Assembly: GCF_022346545.1 (NCBI RefSeq)
Contig: NZ_JAKRNU010000015.1
Span: 1 to 64,000, forward strand
DNA from: Sporosarcina sp. ACRSM
GTDB lineage: Bacteria; Bacillota; Bacilli; Bacillales_A; Planococcaceae
DNA length: 64,000 bases
Direction of reading: 5' to 3'
The first letter of the stretch is position 1; each line of letters starts with the position of its first letter. The translations under genes and the position numbers were made by a program. Positions 15,227 to 24,174 of the stretch are shown here, piece by piece. The notes under the pieces were generated by a model that searched no databases, was not told where the DNA came from, and saw only the letters and a program-made list of their open reading frames with translations.

Positions 15227-17290
15227 TCATTCAAAAAAAGAAAACGGAAACAGTTCAAATTTTTTACTTTCGCCCTCTTCATCCGAAGAGTAGCGTTGTT
15301 CGCGTAAGGTTTTATCCGTACATAGTTTTTGGGGCATATCTTGTTCTTTTACATAAACCAGTCTTTGTTTCTCGCATTCATTGACAGCGATGCCGCCTGT
15401 TTCGACGTCGATGATTACGCTACTGACACCATCCGGTGGAATGAAGGGTTCAGCTGGTTTGCCGCTGTGCACCTGTTCCATGAAATCGATCCATATTTTT
15501 TTGGAAGCGGCTTTGTCTTGGGAGTCGGTCAATTGCTGGCCGACGTCGAATCCGGTCCAAATGCCTGCTGTTAGCGATGGTGTATAGCCGATGAGGTATT
15601 GATCAGAAATCGTTGTCCCGGATTTCGCTGCGTAAGGGCGTGTTTGCTTTTGTCGCATGGACAGCCCCGTCGCATACGTATAATCATTGAAGACGGGGTC
15701 AAACATGCCGGTCATCAAATGTGTAAGCACGAACGCGTCTTGTTCTGAAAGAATATGTTTTTTACTTTGTTTCGGATGTTCGTATACCGTTTTCCCTTCG
15801 GCATCTGTAATCGATAAAATGGTCGTCGGTTGAATATCTATCCCGCCCGAAGCGATCCGATTATAGGCATTGGTCATATCGAAGAGGGTCACCTCGGATG
15901 TGCCAAGCGCAATAGCAGGGGATTCCGGGAATTCACTGTGAACGCCAAGTCGGTCCGCCATTTTGCTGAACTTTTTATATCCGATTTCCTCCAATGTTTT
16001 GACCGCGAAAATATTATCGGAAATGGCAATAGCTTGCGCAAGGGAAATGGGTTGTCCAGCAAACTTTCCATTAACATTATTCGGTTCATAAGTGGAGCGG
16101 CCATCATCATACGTGAAAATGGTCTTTTCAGTCGACATGAAGGTGAGCGGATTGAAGCCGTCTTCCAATGCTGCTGCATAGAGGATGGGCTTCATCGCCG
16201 AACCGGGTTGCCGTTTCGCCTGCGTTACCCGGTTGAATGGACTCTCGGTATAATCCACCCCGCCGACCAATGAAGTGATTGCACCTGTGCCTGGTTCAAT
16301 GGACATGAAACCGACTTGCAGTTCACTGTCTGGCATCCATTTATCTACCATTTCTTCGGCAGTTTGTTGGTGATGCTGATCTAATGTCGTACGAATTGTC
16401 CAACCACCTTCTGCCGGATACCGTCCTTTTGAAGCGAGAATTTTTTCTGCTTCGCGCCATACTTCATCTAAAAAGTAGGGAGCGACCCGTTTGGCATCGG
16501 CCCATTCCCGCGTTTTCAACACAAGTTGTTCATTGGATGCGCGCTCTTCTTGCCGCGCTGTAATATACCCCTGATCTTCCATCAAGGAAAGCACAAGCAA
16601 TTGACGTTCACGCGACCTTTCGGGGTTTTCGATCGGTGAATAAATGGAAGGTCCTTTCGTAATGGCGACGATGGCCGCGGACTCTTCCAATGTCAAATCT
16701 TTGGCCGGCTTGCCAAAATAAAACTTACTTGCCGCTTCCACCCCGTACATGCCATGGCCGAAATAGACCGTATTCAAATAGCCTTCCAAAATGACATCCT
16801 TGTCGTAAAATATTTCCATCCGATAAGCGTAGAGCGCTTCATGGATTTTACGCGTCCACGTCTTTTCGAACGTCAAATATAAGTTTTTGGCGTATTGTTG
16901 CGTGATCGTGCTGGCGCCTTCTACCTTTCTTCCAGCTTTGGCATCTCTCAAAAGGGCGCCGGCAATCCGGCGATAATCAAAGCCGTTATGCTTGTAAAAA
17001 TTCTTATCCTCTACGGCTACAGCTGCATCGATCAGAAAAGGGGACATGTCATCGAGATCGACCCAATACCTGCGTTCAGCCGAAAAACGATCGCCGATTT
17101 GGTGGCCGTTTTTATCAAGGAAGACGGACGCTTTCGGCACACTTAAAGAAGGTGCACCAGCAATTTGTGCATACAGTCGTAGCGCAAGGAATAAGGTCAG
17201 TGCAGCGGTCAGCATCGTCACCGTTAACAGCATCAACCGTCGTAACGTCGATCGCATCTTTTTCTTCTTCACATATTCTATACGTCGCAT
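15227..17290 (-). CDS. pbpG: Class A penicillin-binding protein (PBP2d/PbpG type)
   Basis: A bifunctional peptidoglycan glycosyltransferase/transpeptidase of 687 residues. There is a basic N terminus and one transmembrane segment (about residues 19-44). A GT51 domain follows, with EDKNFYKHNGFD (94-105, catalytic Glu 94) and GASTITQQYAKN (from 125). The penicillin-binding domain has the Ser-x-x-Lys motif in PGSAMKP, the SDN motif, and KSGTT near residue 590. Length and position next to ywhD match B. subtilis pbpG (ywhE), which acts mainly in the forespore during engulfment. Ribosome site is weak (GGACAGGACGGG). Confidence 0.9.
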   Translation of the reverse strand: MRRIEYVKKKKMRSTLRRLMLLTVTMLTAALTLFLALRLYAQIAGAPSLSVPKASVFLDKNGHQIGDRFSAERRYWVDLDDMSPFLIDAAVAVEDKNFYKHNGFDYRRIAGALLRDAKAGRKVEGASTITQQYAKNLYLTFEKTWTRKIHEALYAYRMEIFYDKDVILEGYLNTVYFGHGMYGVEAASKFYFGKPAKDLTLEESAAIVAITKGPSIYSPIENPERSRERQLLVLSLMEDQGYITARQEERASNEQLVLKTREWADAKRVAPYFLDEVWREAEKILASKGRYPAEGGWTIRTTLDQHHQQTAEEMVDKWMPDSELQVGFMSIEPGTGAITSLVGGVDYTESPFNRVTQAKRQPGSAMKPILYAAALEDGFNPLTFMSTEKTIFTYDDGRSTYEPNNVNGKFAGQPISLAQAIAISDNIFAVKTLEEIGYKKFSKMADRLGVHSEFPESPAIALGTSEVTLFDMTNAYNRIASGGIDIQPTTILSITDAEGKTVYEHPKQSKKHILSEQDAFVLTHLMTGMFDPVFNDYTYATGLSMRQKQTRPYAAKSGTTISDQYLIGYTPSLTAGIWTGFDVGQQLTDSQDKAASKKIWIDFMEQVHSGKPAEPFIPPDGVSSVIIDVETGGIAVNECEKQRLVYVKEQDMPQKLCTDKTLREQRYSSDEEGESKKFELFPFSFFE

Positions 17291-17390
17291 ACCATCCCGT
17301 CCTGTCCGTTTCGTCTATATCACAACCAGTATGCGACGCCCGGGACGAGATTAAACGACAATCTGCTAAAAACATCTAACATTGGATAGA

Positions 17391-17420
17391 TTGAAATGTA
17401 AGCGGGAAAAAGGATATAAT
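17391..17420 (+). promoter_or_regulatory. Sigma-A promoter of ywiB-argS
   Basis: TTGAAA, 18-base spacer, TATAAT; about 70 bases before the ywiB start and facing away from pbpG. Confidence 0.75.
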
Positions 17421-17492
17421 AAAATGATATTCAGGACGTATTAAGAACAACGAGCGTCTAATTCTGTAGACAATTGAAAAGGCGGTGAACGT

Positions 17493-17936
17493 ATGGACTT
17501 GCAGGATCGTGCACGCACTGTCGCAATCCGGCTCCATTCGTCAATTCAGCATCCTGGACAGGACAAGGAAACACACGAGATGCACCTTACAGGAGAACTG
17601 ATCGATAAAAAAGGGAAAACCTATTTGAGATATGAAGAGCAACAAGATGGAAATCGAGTGTCAACGACCATCAAATTCGGAGCGGAGGAATCGCTTATTC
17701 TCCGTGGTGGCGCTGTGTCCATGCGCTTGCCTTTTGCGATCAACGAAGAGCGGATGGGGACGTATGGAAGCGGACCCGCAACATTTGATTTGCTTGTCAA
17801 AACAAATGGGTTAGAAATATCCAAGAATGCGGACGATACCGGAGGACGTTTTGATGTGCAGTACGAATTGCACGGGGAAGGCGCATTGCTCGGTACATAT
17901 GAACTAACGATTACATATATGGAGGGAACACAATGA
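17493..17936 (+). CDS. ywiB: DUF1934 family protein YwiB
   Basis: A 147-residue beta-barrel (lipocalin-like, calycin) protein of the DUF1934 family; [37 protein letters not shown] and [11 protein letters not shown] are recognisable. Function unknown. Its stop overlaps the argS start by four bases, so the two are translationally coupled, as in Bacillus. An AAAAGGCGGTGAACGT site precedes the ATG. Confidence 0.9.
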   Translation: MDLQDRARTVAIRLHSSIQHPGQDKETHEMHLTGELIDKKGKTYLRYEEQQDGNRVSTTIKFGAEESLILRGGAVSMRLPFAINEERMGTYGSGPATFDLLVKTNGLEISKNADDTGGRFDVQYELHGEGALLGTYELTITYMEGTQ

Positions 17937-19600
17937 ACGCGGTAGAACAAATTCAACACGAAGTGAAATCGGCATTGCGCCAAGCGGTGATCGAAACAGG
18001 ACTTGTAGAAGAGGCGGCACTTCCGGATGTCATGCTGGAAACACCGAAAAACAAAGACAATGGCGACTATGCTACGAATATCGCGATGCAATTAACAAAA
18101 TTGGCGAAAAAGCCGCCGCGTGCAATTGCGGAAGCGATTTTGGAAAAATTGGACACGTCGTCGACAGCAATCGAATCGATTGAAATTGCGGGACCCGGTT
18201 TCATGAACATCCGCTTGAAAAAGGATTATTTAGGGGAAATCGTCAAAACGGTGCTTGAACAAGGCGAAAGTTACGGTCGTTCCAATTCAGGAGATGGCGA
18301 AAAGGTTCAAGTGGAATTCGTGTCGGCCAATCCGACCGGCGATTTGCATCTGGGCCATGCGCGCGGGGCATCCCTCGGTGATTCACTGTCCAATGTCCTT
18401 GATTTTGCAGGCTATGCGGTTGAACGAGAATACTATATCAACGATGCAGGGAATCAAGTGCATAACTTGGCGAAATCCGTGGAAGCCCGCTATTTCCAAG
18501 CGCTCGGTATAGACGTGGAAATGCCGGAAGACGGTTACCAAGGCCCGGATATCATTGAAATCGGTAAGCAATTGGCAGAACAATATGGCGATCAATACGT
18601 CAATGTTCCGGAAGAAGAGCGCTATACATTTTTCCGTCAATATGGACTGGATTTCGAATTGGAGAAATTGAAAAAAGACCTGGCCGATTTCCGAGTCATG
18701 TTCGATAGCTGGTTTTCAGAAACCTCTCTTTATGGGAACGGTAAAATCGATGTCGCGCTGGAAAAATTACGTGCAAACGGCCACGTTTACGAAGAAGACG
18801 GTGCAACTTGGTTCCGCTCGACGACATTCGGGGACGACAAAGACCGCGTGCTCATTAAAAACGACGGCACTTATACGTATTTGACACCGGACATTGCCTA
18901 TCACGAGGACAAATTGAACCGTGGTTTTGATAAGCTTATCAATATTTGGGGTGCGGACCACCATGGATATATTCCGCGTATGAAAGCAGCCATCGAAGCG
19001 CTCGGTTACGACCGCGATACACTGGAAGTCAGCGTGGCACAAATGGTTCAGTTATATAAAGATGGCGAGAAATTCAAAATGAGTAAACGGACTGGGAAAG
19101 CCGTCACATTGCGTGAACTCGTGGAAGATGTCGGTTTGGATGCAGTCCGCTATTTCTTTGCGATGCGTTCGGGCGATTCACAAATGGACTTCGACCTCGA
19201 CTTAGCCATTTCCCAATCGAATGAAAACCCGGTGTACTACGCGCAATATGCGCATGCACGGATTTCCTCGATTTTACGCCAAGCCGGGGACACAGGACTG
19301 TCCGCATCTGTGGAAAACGTCTCTGTATTGCAAGCGGAAAAAGAGCTGGAATTGCTGAAGAAAATCGGAGACTTCCCGAAAGTGATTAGCGATGCGGCAA
19401 GAATGCGTACACCGCACCGCGTGGCAACGTATATCCAAGAACTTGCCGCAGCCTTCCATAGCTTCTACAATGCGGAAAAAGTATTGGATCCGGACAACCG
19501 TGAACTGTCTGAAGCGCGACTTGCGCTCATTACGGCAACACGGACGACGATTGCAAATGCGCTGAAATTGATTGGCGTTTCCGCGCCTGAAAGAATGTAA
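17933..19600 (+). CDS. argS: Arginyl-tRNA synthetase
   Basis: Charges tRNA-Arg. A 555-residue class I synthetase with the HIGH-type motif HLGHARG near residue 136, the KMSKS-type motif KMSKRTGK near 382, an N-terminal Add-1 domain and a C-terminal anticodon-binding domain (DALRY-like). No T-box leader is present upstream; expression is through ywiB. The 22-base direct repeat and hairpin elements start eight bases after the stop codon. Confidence 0.97.
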   Translation: MNAVEQIQHEVKSALRQAVIETGLVEEAALPDVMLETPKNKDNGDYATNIAMQLTKLAKKPPRAIAEAILEKLDTSSTAIESIEIAGPGFMNIRLKKDYLGEIVKTVLEQGESYGRSNSGDGEKVQVEFVSANPTGDLHLGHARGASLGDSLSNVLDFAGYAVEREYYINDAGNQVHNLAKSVEARYFQALGIDVEMPEDGYQGPDIIEIGKQLAEQYGDQYVNVPEEERYTFFRQYGLDFELEKLKKDLADFRVMFDSWFSETSLYGNGKIDVALEKLRANGHVYEEDGATWFRSTTFGDDKDRVLIKNDGTYTYLTPDIAYHEDKLNRGFDKLINIWGADHHGYIPRMKAAIEALGYDRDTLEVSVAQMVQLYKDGEKFKMSKRTGKAVTLRELVEDVGLDAVRYFFAMRSGDSQMDFDLDLAISQSNENPVYYAQYAHARISSILRQAGDTGLSASVENVSVLQAEKELELLKKIGDFPKVISDAARMRTPHRVATYIQELAAAFHSFYNAEKVLDPDNRELSEARLALITATRTTIANALKLIGVSAPERM

Positions 19601-19665
19601 GGATGTAGCCGCTGCACAGTTGTGTGGCGCTCAGCCTGTTGACAAACGCTCGCATCCGTTGTTGA

Positions 19666-19797
19666 GGCCTACAGGAAGTAGGTCACGCATCCGTTGCCAA
19701 TCGAACAGCGGAGGGTTCGATTTGCCGTATTTCTGTGCTCTTTGCAGAAATTAAGGCACCTTCTTTCGGGACGCGGCGCCCTTAGGATGCCTTCCTT
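19666..19797 (+). repeat. B-type dispersed element (full length)
   Basis: Matches the copy at 10.9 kb through GGCCTACAGGAAGTAGGTCA, the TCGAAC/GTTCGA and TTTCTG/CAGAAA hairpins, TTAAGGCACC and the CTTAGGATGCCTTCC end; sequence drift is larger than between the 10.9- and 41.1-kb copies. Confidence 0.75.
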
Positions 19798-19860
19798 AAT
19801 CGCTCGTCCGCTCATGAACTCTAGTTCAATTCGCGTCTTCGCTCGACTTCGCGCGTGCTC

Positions 19861-19919
19861 GCAGGATGCAAGTCATGCAGGCGTCGCGACAGGACGTCGC
19901 GCTCTTAGCCTGCCTTCCA
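19861..19919 (+). repeat. Short B-type element (internal deletion)
   Basis: Keeps the B ends (GCAGGATGCAAGTCATGCAG and CTCTTAGCCTGCCTTCC) joined through a GTCGCGACAGGACGTCGCG palindrome, without the two central hairpins. A similar short form lies at about 1741-1792. Confidence 0.6.
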
Positions 19920-20017
19920 CATGACAAGCGTTTTCAATCAGGCTGAGGAAATGCCTAATGACGAATTACTTCATAAAAAAGGTGTAGGCAAAGTCAAAAA
20001 TGGCTTGGCCTGCACTC

Positions 20018-20049
20018 CGGCCGCTGCACAGTTGTGTGGCGGTTTTTTC
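20018..20049 (+). terminator. Terminator-like hairpin upstream of cbiZ
   Basis: GCCGC ... GTGGCGG with ACA/TGT inside, followed by TTTTTT. It precedes cbiZ by about 20 bases, so it may end argS transcription and make cbiZ expression depend on read-through or on an unseen promoter. Confidence 0.55.
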
Positions 20050-20067
20050 TTAGAAAGGGGAAGGCCG

Positions 20068-20745
20068 ATGAAGGTGGAAAAAGAGCATTTCACGATAACC
20101 TCCGAATATGTCGCTTTGCATGCACCGGAGCCTTTGCGGACATTATCTTCTGCCGTTCATAATGCGGGATTCGGCTGGTATCGGACATTTGTCAACCGCC
20201 ACGTTGATGCGGGTTACAATAGTGACGATGCCAAAGCCGAAATGGCGGCGTACCTTGAACGGCAAGGTTTTTCCGTGACGGACGCGGTCGGGATGATGAC
20301 CGCTGTGAAGACAGACCACGTGGAAATCGAGGCATACGAAGGTGATTTCGGTAAGGTGTTGATTGCGGTGACGGCTGGCGTGGGCAATGCGGTCGATGTG
20401 TCCGCCTCCCTTACCCGGGACCGCGAAACGCGCATCGGAACGATCAATACGTGGATCATCGTCAATGGCCATTTAGCCGACGAAGCGTTCATTCAAGCGA
20501 TCATTACGGCGACGGAAGCGAAGGCCAAAGCATTGCAGGGGGAATCAATCACAGACCCGCTCACCGGTACCATTGCGACCGGTACATCGACGGATAGCGT
20601 GCTCGTGGCTGCCACGCAACAAGGCGCAACAATTCCCTATGCAGGTCCAATTACGCCGCTTGGCAAACTGATCGGCCATGGCGTTTACGATTGCACGGTG
20701 CGCGCCATTCGGACATACAAACGGGCGAAAGGATGGACGCTATGA
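20068..20745 (+). CDS. cbiZ: Adenosylcobinamide amidohydrolase CbiZ
   Basis: Cleaves the aminopropanol side chain of adenosylcobinamide or pseudocobalamin to give adenosylcobyric acid, the entry to corrinoid remodelling. A 226-residue protein with AFVNRHVDAGYNSD-like start (VNRHVDAGYN near residue 46), VTAGVGNAVDVSAS, GTINTWIIVNG and GTATDSV-like TIATGTSTDSVLVA blocks of the family. The ATG chosen has GAAAGGGGAAGG upstream. First gene of a ten-gene B12 operon; its stop overlaps the cbiB start. Confidence 0.92.
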   Translation: MKVEKEHFTITSEYVALHAPEPLRTLSSAVHNAGFGWYRTFVNRHVDAGYNSDDAKAEMAAYLERQGFSVTDAVGMMTAVKTDHVEIEAYEGDFGKVLIAVTAGVGNAVDVSASLTRDRETRIGTINTWIIVNGHLADEAFIQAIITATEAKAKALQGESITDPLTGTIATGTSTDSVLVAATQQGATIPYAGPITPLGKLIGHGVYDCTVRAIRTYKRAKGWTL

Positions 20746-21701
20746 TTCCAGCACATTTCATCGCCATCGCGCTCGGTTTGTTACTCGACCGGATCATCGG
20801 TGATCCACCGAATTGGCCGCATCCTGTTCGCTGGATCGGCACATTCATTTCGAAAATGACCGCATGGTTGAATAAAGGACGATACCGCACTGGAAAAGGG
20901 GCCTTGTTGCTGTTCATAACGGTCGCGCTCGTCTTTGGTGCTACATTTTTACTTGTCGGCTTGGCCTATCAAATTCATGTCTATATTGGTATTTTCATGG
21001 AAAGCGTACTCATTGCCATTGGACTGGCACAAAAAAGTTTACGAGACGCCGCACTAACAGTCTATGAACCGCTTGTGAATAGAAATATAGAAGAAGCGCG
21101 CGAAAAATTATCCTGGATCGTCGGGCGGGATACCGAAAAATTACAAGAGCCAGACATTGCACGCGGCGCCATTGAGACAGTTTCAGAGAATACGGCGGAC
21201 GGCATCACCTCTCCGCTATTTTGGGCATTTTTGCTCGGCGCACCGGGCTTATGGCTGTACAAAGCCGTAAATACATTGGACTCGATGGTCGGTTACAAAG
21301 ATGAACGTTTTGAGCAGTTTGGGAAGTTTTCAGCCCGGGCGGATGATCTGTTGAACTTCATTCCCGCGCGGATCACGGGGATGCTCATCCTGTTGTTCAC
21401 ACCCAATGAAGGGAAGCAACCTTTCTTGAAACGCTTTGCGGGCTGGATTCGTGATGCGAGGCGTCATCCGAGTCCGAACAGCGGGTTTTTAGAAGCTGCA
21501 ACGGCTTGGCAATTGGGTGTCAAGTTAGGTGGCAAAAATACATATCGCGGTCAACTATCCGAGCGGCCGGAAATCGGTCCGGGTACCGTACCGCTTCGCG
21601 CGAACCATATACAATCGGTCATCACCGAAATGCATCTTGTCACCTTTGTCTTTTGGTTGGTGATGACCGTGATTGGAGTGTCTATCTATGCGATTGCCTG
21701 A
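20742..21701 (+). CDS. cbiB: Adenosylcobinamide-phosphate synthase CbiB/CobD
   Basis: Joins adenosylcobyric acid to (R)-1-amino-2-propanol phosphate. An integral membrane protein of 319 residues with the family signature LDRIIGDPPNWPHPVRWIG at the N terminus and ETVSENTADGITSPLFWAF in the middle, then NFIPARITGMLIL. The ATG used overlaps the cbiZ stop (ATGA); an ATG three codons earlier has no space for a ribosome site. Confidence 0.93.
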   Translation: MIPAHFIAIALGLLLDRIIGDPPNWPHPVRWIGTFISKMTAWLNKGRYRTGKGALLLFITVALVFGATFLLVGLAYQIHVYIGIFMESVLIAIGLAQKSLRDAALTVYEPLVNRNIEEAREKLSWIVGRDTEKLQEPDIARGAIETVSENTADGITSPLFWAFLLGAPGLWLYKAVNTLDSMVGYKDERFEQFGKFSARADDLLNFIPARITGMLILLFTPNEGKQPFLKRFAGWIRDARRHPSPNSGFLEAATAWQLGVKLGGKNTYRGQLSERPEIGPGTVPLRANHIQSVITEMHLVTFVFWLVMTVIGVSIYAIA

Positions 21702-23346
21702 ACATGGTGCCAATCCGCACCACGTTTATGAAAGAGTAGGAATCGATGTGCCGGAACGGGTACTGGATTTCAGTGAAAACGTCAACCCCGCAGGTCCGCC
21801 GTCGAGCATTCAACAGAGCTGGCCAGATTTCTTGGGGCAATTAAGTGCCTACCCGGATCCACAAGGGGAACCGTTTTTAACGGCGGCGGCCGATTTCCAC
21901 GGTGTGTCAAAAAACGATGTGTTCACCGGAAATGGAGCAGCGGAACTGCTTGCGCTGATCGCGGAACGTTATCGTGGCAAGCGTGCGGTCGTTGTCCACC
22001 CGACTTTCTCCGAATACGAAGCGACATTGACGGCTAAACATGTGGAAATTGTCCGCGTCACGGCAAGTGCGGTGAACGCTTTCCGATTGCCGGTCCAAGA
22101 CATTATGCGGGCGATGGACGGGGCGGCTGTGCTGTACTTATGCACGCCAAACAACCCGACTGGCATACTGCCCGAACAGCATGAATTGGCTGGCATTGTC
22201 CAACATGCCAAAGAGGTAGGATGTGAAGTCGTCTTGGATGAGGCGTTCATCGATTTTGTCGACGAATCCTTATCGTTCATTGCGCAAATAAAAGAGGATC
22301 CACATGTCATCGTTGTCCGTTCGATGACAAAAATGTACGCCATCCCGGGAATCCGTCTTGGCTATGTCATTGCAGATCCCGCTATCATACAAGAAATCAA
22401 AGCGCTAGCACCGCACTGGAATGTCAATGGCATCGCGGCGCAGATCGGGACTGCTTGTTTACAAGAAGAAGGGTATCGACAACAAGCAATCGACTTTAGC
22501 AATAGGCAACGTGAAAGCATGAAAGCCTTTCTGCAAGCGCAAGGGTGTACCGTAACGAATTCCGTCACCAATTTCCTGTCATTCAAACCGCCGGCAGGGC
22601 AAGAGGCGAAAGAGTTATACCGGATGTTATTGAAAGAAGGGATCGTTCTTCGGCATACCGAAAATTTTCAAGGCATGGATGGTGAATGGTTGCGGATCGG
22701 CATGAAAAATGAAGCGGATATGGCTGTGTTAAAACGAGGTTTAGCAGAGTTGCTTTCATCTCCCGATCCTGCCAGATTGACGTTCATTAGCGGTGGTGTC
22801 CGAAGCGGGAAAAGTGCTTATGCTGAACAATTGCTACTGGACAAGGCGCGGCAACATGGCGGCAGGCTCGTCTATATCGCATCCGGCACAGCGACGGATC
22901 CCGAAATGCAAGCGCGCATTGCAAGACATCAACGGGATCGAGTCGCCCAAAATTGGACGACGCTGGAACAGCCGATGCAAATAGAAAATGTCTTGCCGAA
23001 CATCCAAACAGGCGATTTTGTGTTATGGGATTGCGTAACTACTTGGCTGGCCAATGAATTATTCGATGGTTGGGAAACGGGAAATCCGTGTATCGACCAA
23101 CCAGGCTGCATGGAACAAAAATGGACCCGACTGGAAGACACGCTGGACGCACTATTGGAAAAAGCGGAACATCTTGTCATCGTATCCAACGAAGTGCAAG
23201 ATGAATGGCCAACAGGGAGCATCGAAACGGAAACATACCGTCAATGGATCGGTCAGATTCACCAGAAACTCGTTATGAAAGCGGACATGGCGATTGAAAT
23301 GGATTATGGCATCCCGACGTTTTGGAAAGGGGAGACAGGCCGATGA
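21688..23346 (+). CDS. Fusion protein: threonine-phosphate decarboxylase (CobD) + cobinamide kinase/guanylyltransferase (CobU)
   Basis: One uninterrupted frame of 552 residues with two enzymes. Residues about 1-360 are a PLP-dependent class I/II aminotransferase-fold domain like Salmonella CobD, which makes aminopropanol phosphate: DFSENVNPAGPP near the start, TPNNPTG, and Schiff-base Lys 215 in RSMTKMYAIPG. Residues about 365-552 are a CobU domain: P-loop SGGVRSGKS at 368-376, His 414 in RIARHQRDR (the guanylylated His in CobU), and SNEVQDEWP near residue 500. The CobU tail is shorter than usual and lacks a clear GIVP motif. The start is ATG with TTGGAGTG upstream and overlaps cbiB by 14 bases. 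Confidence 0.88.
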   Translation: MRLPEHGANPHHVYERVGIDVPERVLDFSENVNPAGPPSSIQQSWPDFLGQLSAYPDPQGEPFLTAAADFHGVSKNDVFTGNGAAELLALIAERYRGKRAVVVHPTFSEYEATLTAKHVEIVRVTASAVNAFRLPVQDIMRAMDGAAVLYLCTPNNPTGILPEQHELAGIVQHAKEVGCEVVLDEAFIDFVDESLSFIAQIKEDPHVIVVRSMTKMYAIPGIRLGYVIADPAIIQEIKALAPHWNVNGIAAQIGTACLQEEGYRQQAIDFSNRQRESMKAFLQAQGCTVTNSVTNFLSFKPPAGQEAKELYRMLLKEGIVLRHTENFQGMDGEWLRIGMKNEADMAVLKRGLAELLSSPDPARLTFISGGVRSGKSAYAEQLLLDKARQHGGRLVYIASGTATDPEMQARIARHQRDRVAQNWTTLEQPMQIENVLPNIQTGDFVLWDCVTTWLANELFDGWETGNPCIDQPGCMEQKWTRLEDTLDALLEKAEHLVIVSNEVQDEWPTGSIETETYRQWIGQIHQKLVMKADMAIEMDYGIPTFWKGETGR

Positions 23347-24170
23347 ATGGATTGATTGTGCTCGGCACCGCATCGGATTCCGGCAAGACGATGATCTGTA
23401 CTGCGCTCTGCCGGATTTTGGCCAATGAAGGCGTACGCGTTACACCGTTCAAATCGCAAAATATGTCCCGCTTTTCCACGACAACGGAAAAGGGGGAAGA
23501 GATGAGCCGTGCACAGTTCCTACAAGCGGAAGCTGCACGGACTACCCCATCGATCTATATGAACCCGATTTTACTGAAGCCGGTTCCCGGCATGAAATCT
23601 GAGGTACGAATTTTCGGGGAACAGTTTGGACCCGTAGCAGGCATGACCTATCGCGAACAATTTTTCCAACGCGGTGTGGAAGCGATTCGAACGTCTCTTG
23701 CTAAACTTGCAGAAACATACGAAACGGTCATTATCGAAGGGGCGGGAAGTCCGGCCGAGGTGAATTTGAATGATCGGGAAATCGTCAATATGCGCGTTGC
23801 GGTAATCGCTGATGTCCCCGCAATTTTAGTTGCGGATATCGACCGTGGAGGCGCCATTGCCTCGATTGTCGGTACCTTGCAATTGATGCAGCCCGAACAC
23901 CGTTCACGCGTTAAAGCGATCATTATCAATAAATTTCATGGAGATGTTTCCTTCTTCCAAGAAGGCATCGATTTCATTGAATCCTACACAGGCATTCCAG
24001 TGGCGGGCGTCATTCCATTCAAAGCGAATCATGGCATTGAAGAGGAAGATGCCGATCGGCCTGTAGCGGCTGCGCCCGAGGGGGTCGATGTTTACGACGA
24101 ATGGGCGTCGCATGTGAAGGCGCACTTGAATTGGCCGCTTATGAAAGACATTTTGTCGGGACGGAGGTGA
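23343..24170 (+). CDS. CbiP/CobQ-like protein lacking the glutaminase domain
   Basis: A 275-residue protein. The first about 235 residues match the dethiobiotin-synthetase-like ATPase domain of cobyric acid synthase: GTASDSGKT (8-16), FKSQNMS (about 37-43), EGAGSPAEVNL, DIDRGGAIASIVGT. Full-length CobQ/CbiP has about 490-510 residues with a C-terminal type I glutaminase domain. Here, after GIEEEDA, the protein passes straight to YDEWASHVKAHLN, which resembles the C-terminal tail of CbiP. It therefore looks like an in-frame internal deletion rather than a 3' truncation. It cannot hydrolyse glutamine itself. Start and stop overlap and abut neighbours, so it is kept within the operon. Confidence 0.8.
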   Translation: MNGLIVLGTASDSGKTMICTALCRILANEGVRVTPFKSQNMSRFSTTTEKGEEMSRAQFLQAEAARTTPSIYMNPILLKPVPGMKSEVRIFGEQFGPVAGMTYREQFFQRGVEAIRTSLAKLAETYETVIIEGAGSPAEVNLNDREIVNMRVAVIADVPAILVADIDRGGAIASIVGTLQLMQPEHRSRVKAIIINKFHGDVSFFQEGIDFIESYTGIPVAGVIPFKANHGIEEEDADRPVAAAPEGVDVYDEWASHVKAHLNWPLMKDILSGRR

Positions 24171-24174
24171 GGAG

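Larger units (their letters stand above)
19601..20067. repeat. Composite repeat region between argS and cbiZ
   Basis: The region starts and ends with a 22-base perfect direct repeat (19608-19629 and 20020-20041, beginning GCCGCTGCACAG). Just inside the first copy, arms of about 20 bases (19630-19650 and 19927-19947; outer ends CTCAGCCTG and CAGGCTGAG) form an inverted repeat. Inside them lie a full B element (19666-19797) and a short B element (19861-19919). The second direct-repeat copy is followed by TTTTTT and looks like the original argS terminator. No gene is evident; a long in-frame extension of cbiZ into this region lacks a ribosome site. Confidence 0.7.

Noticed and set aside
17291..17492. 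T-box leader for argS
   Set aside because: The gap before ywiB holds only a simple promoter; no specifier loop, T-box sequence or terminator is present.
19921..20067. N-terminal extension of CbiZ by 49 codons
   Set aside because: The extension crosses a terminator-like hairpin and repeat DNA; the internal ATG has a good ribosome site and matches the family length.
19601..20067. Cobalamin riboswitch before cbiZ
   Set aside because: No B12 box or conserved core was found by eye; the sequence is explained by repeats and a terminator-like hairpin.
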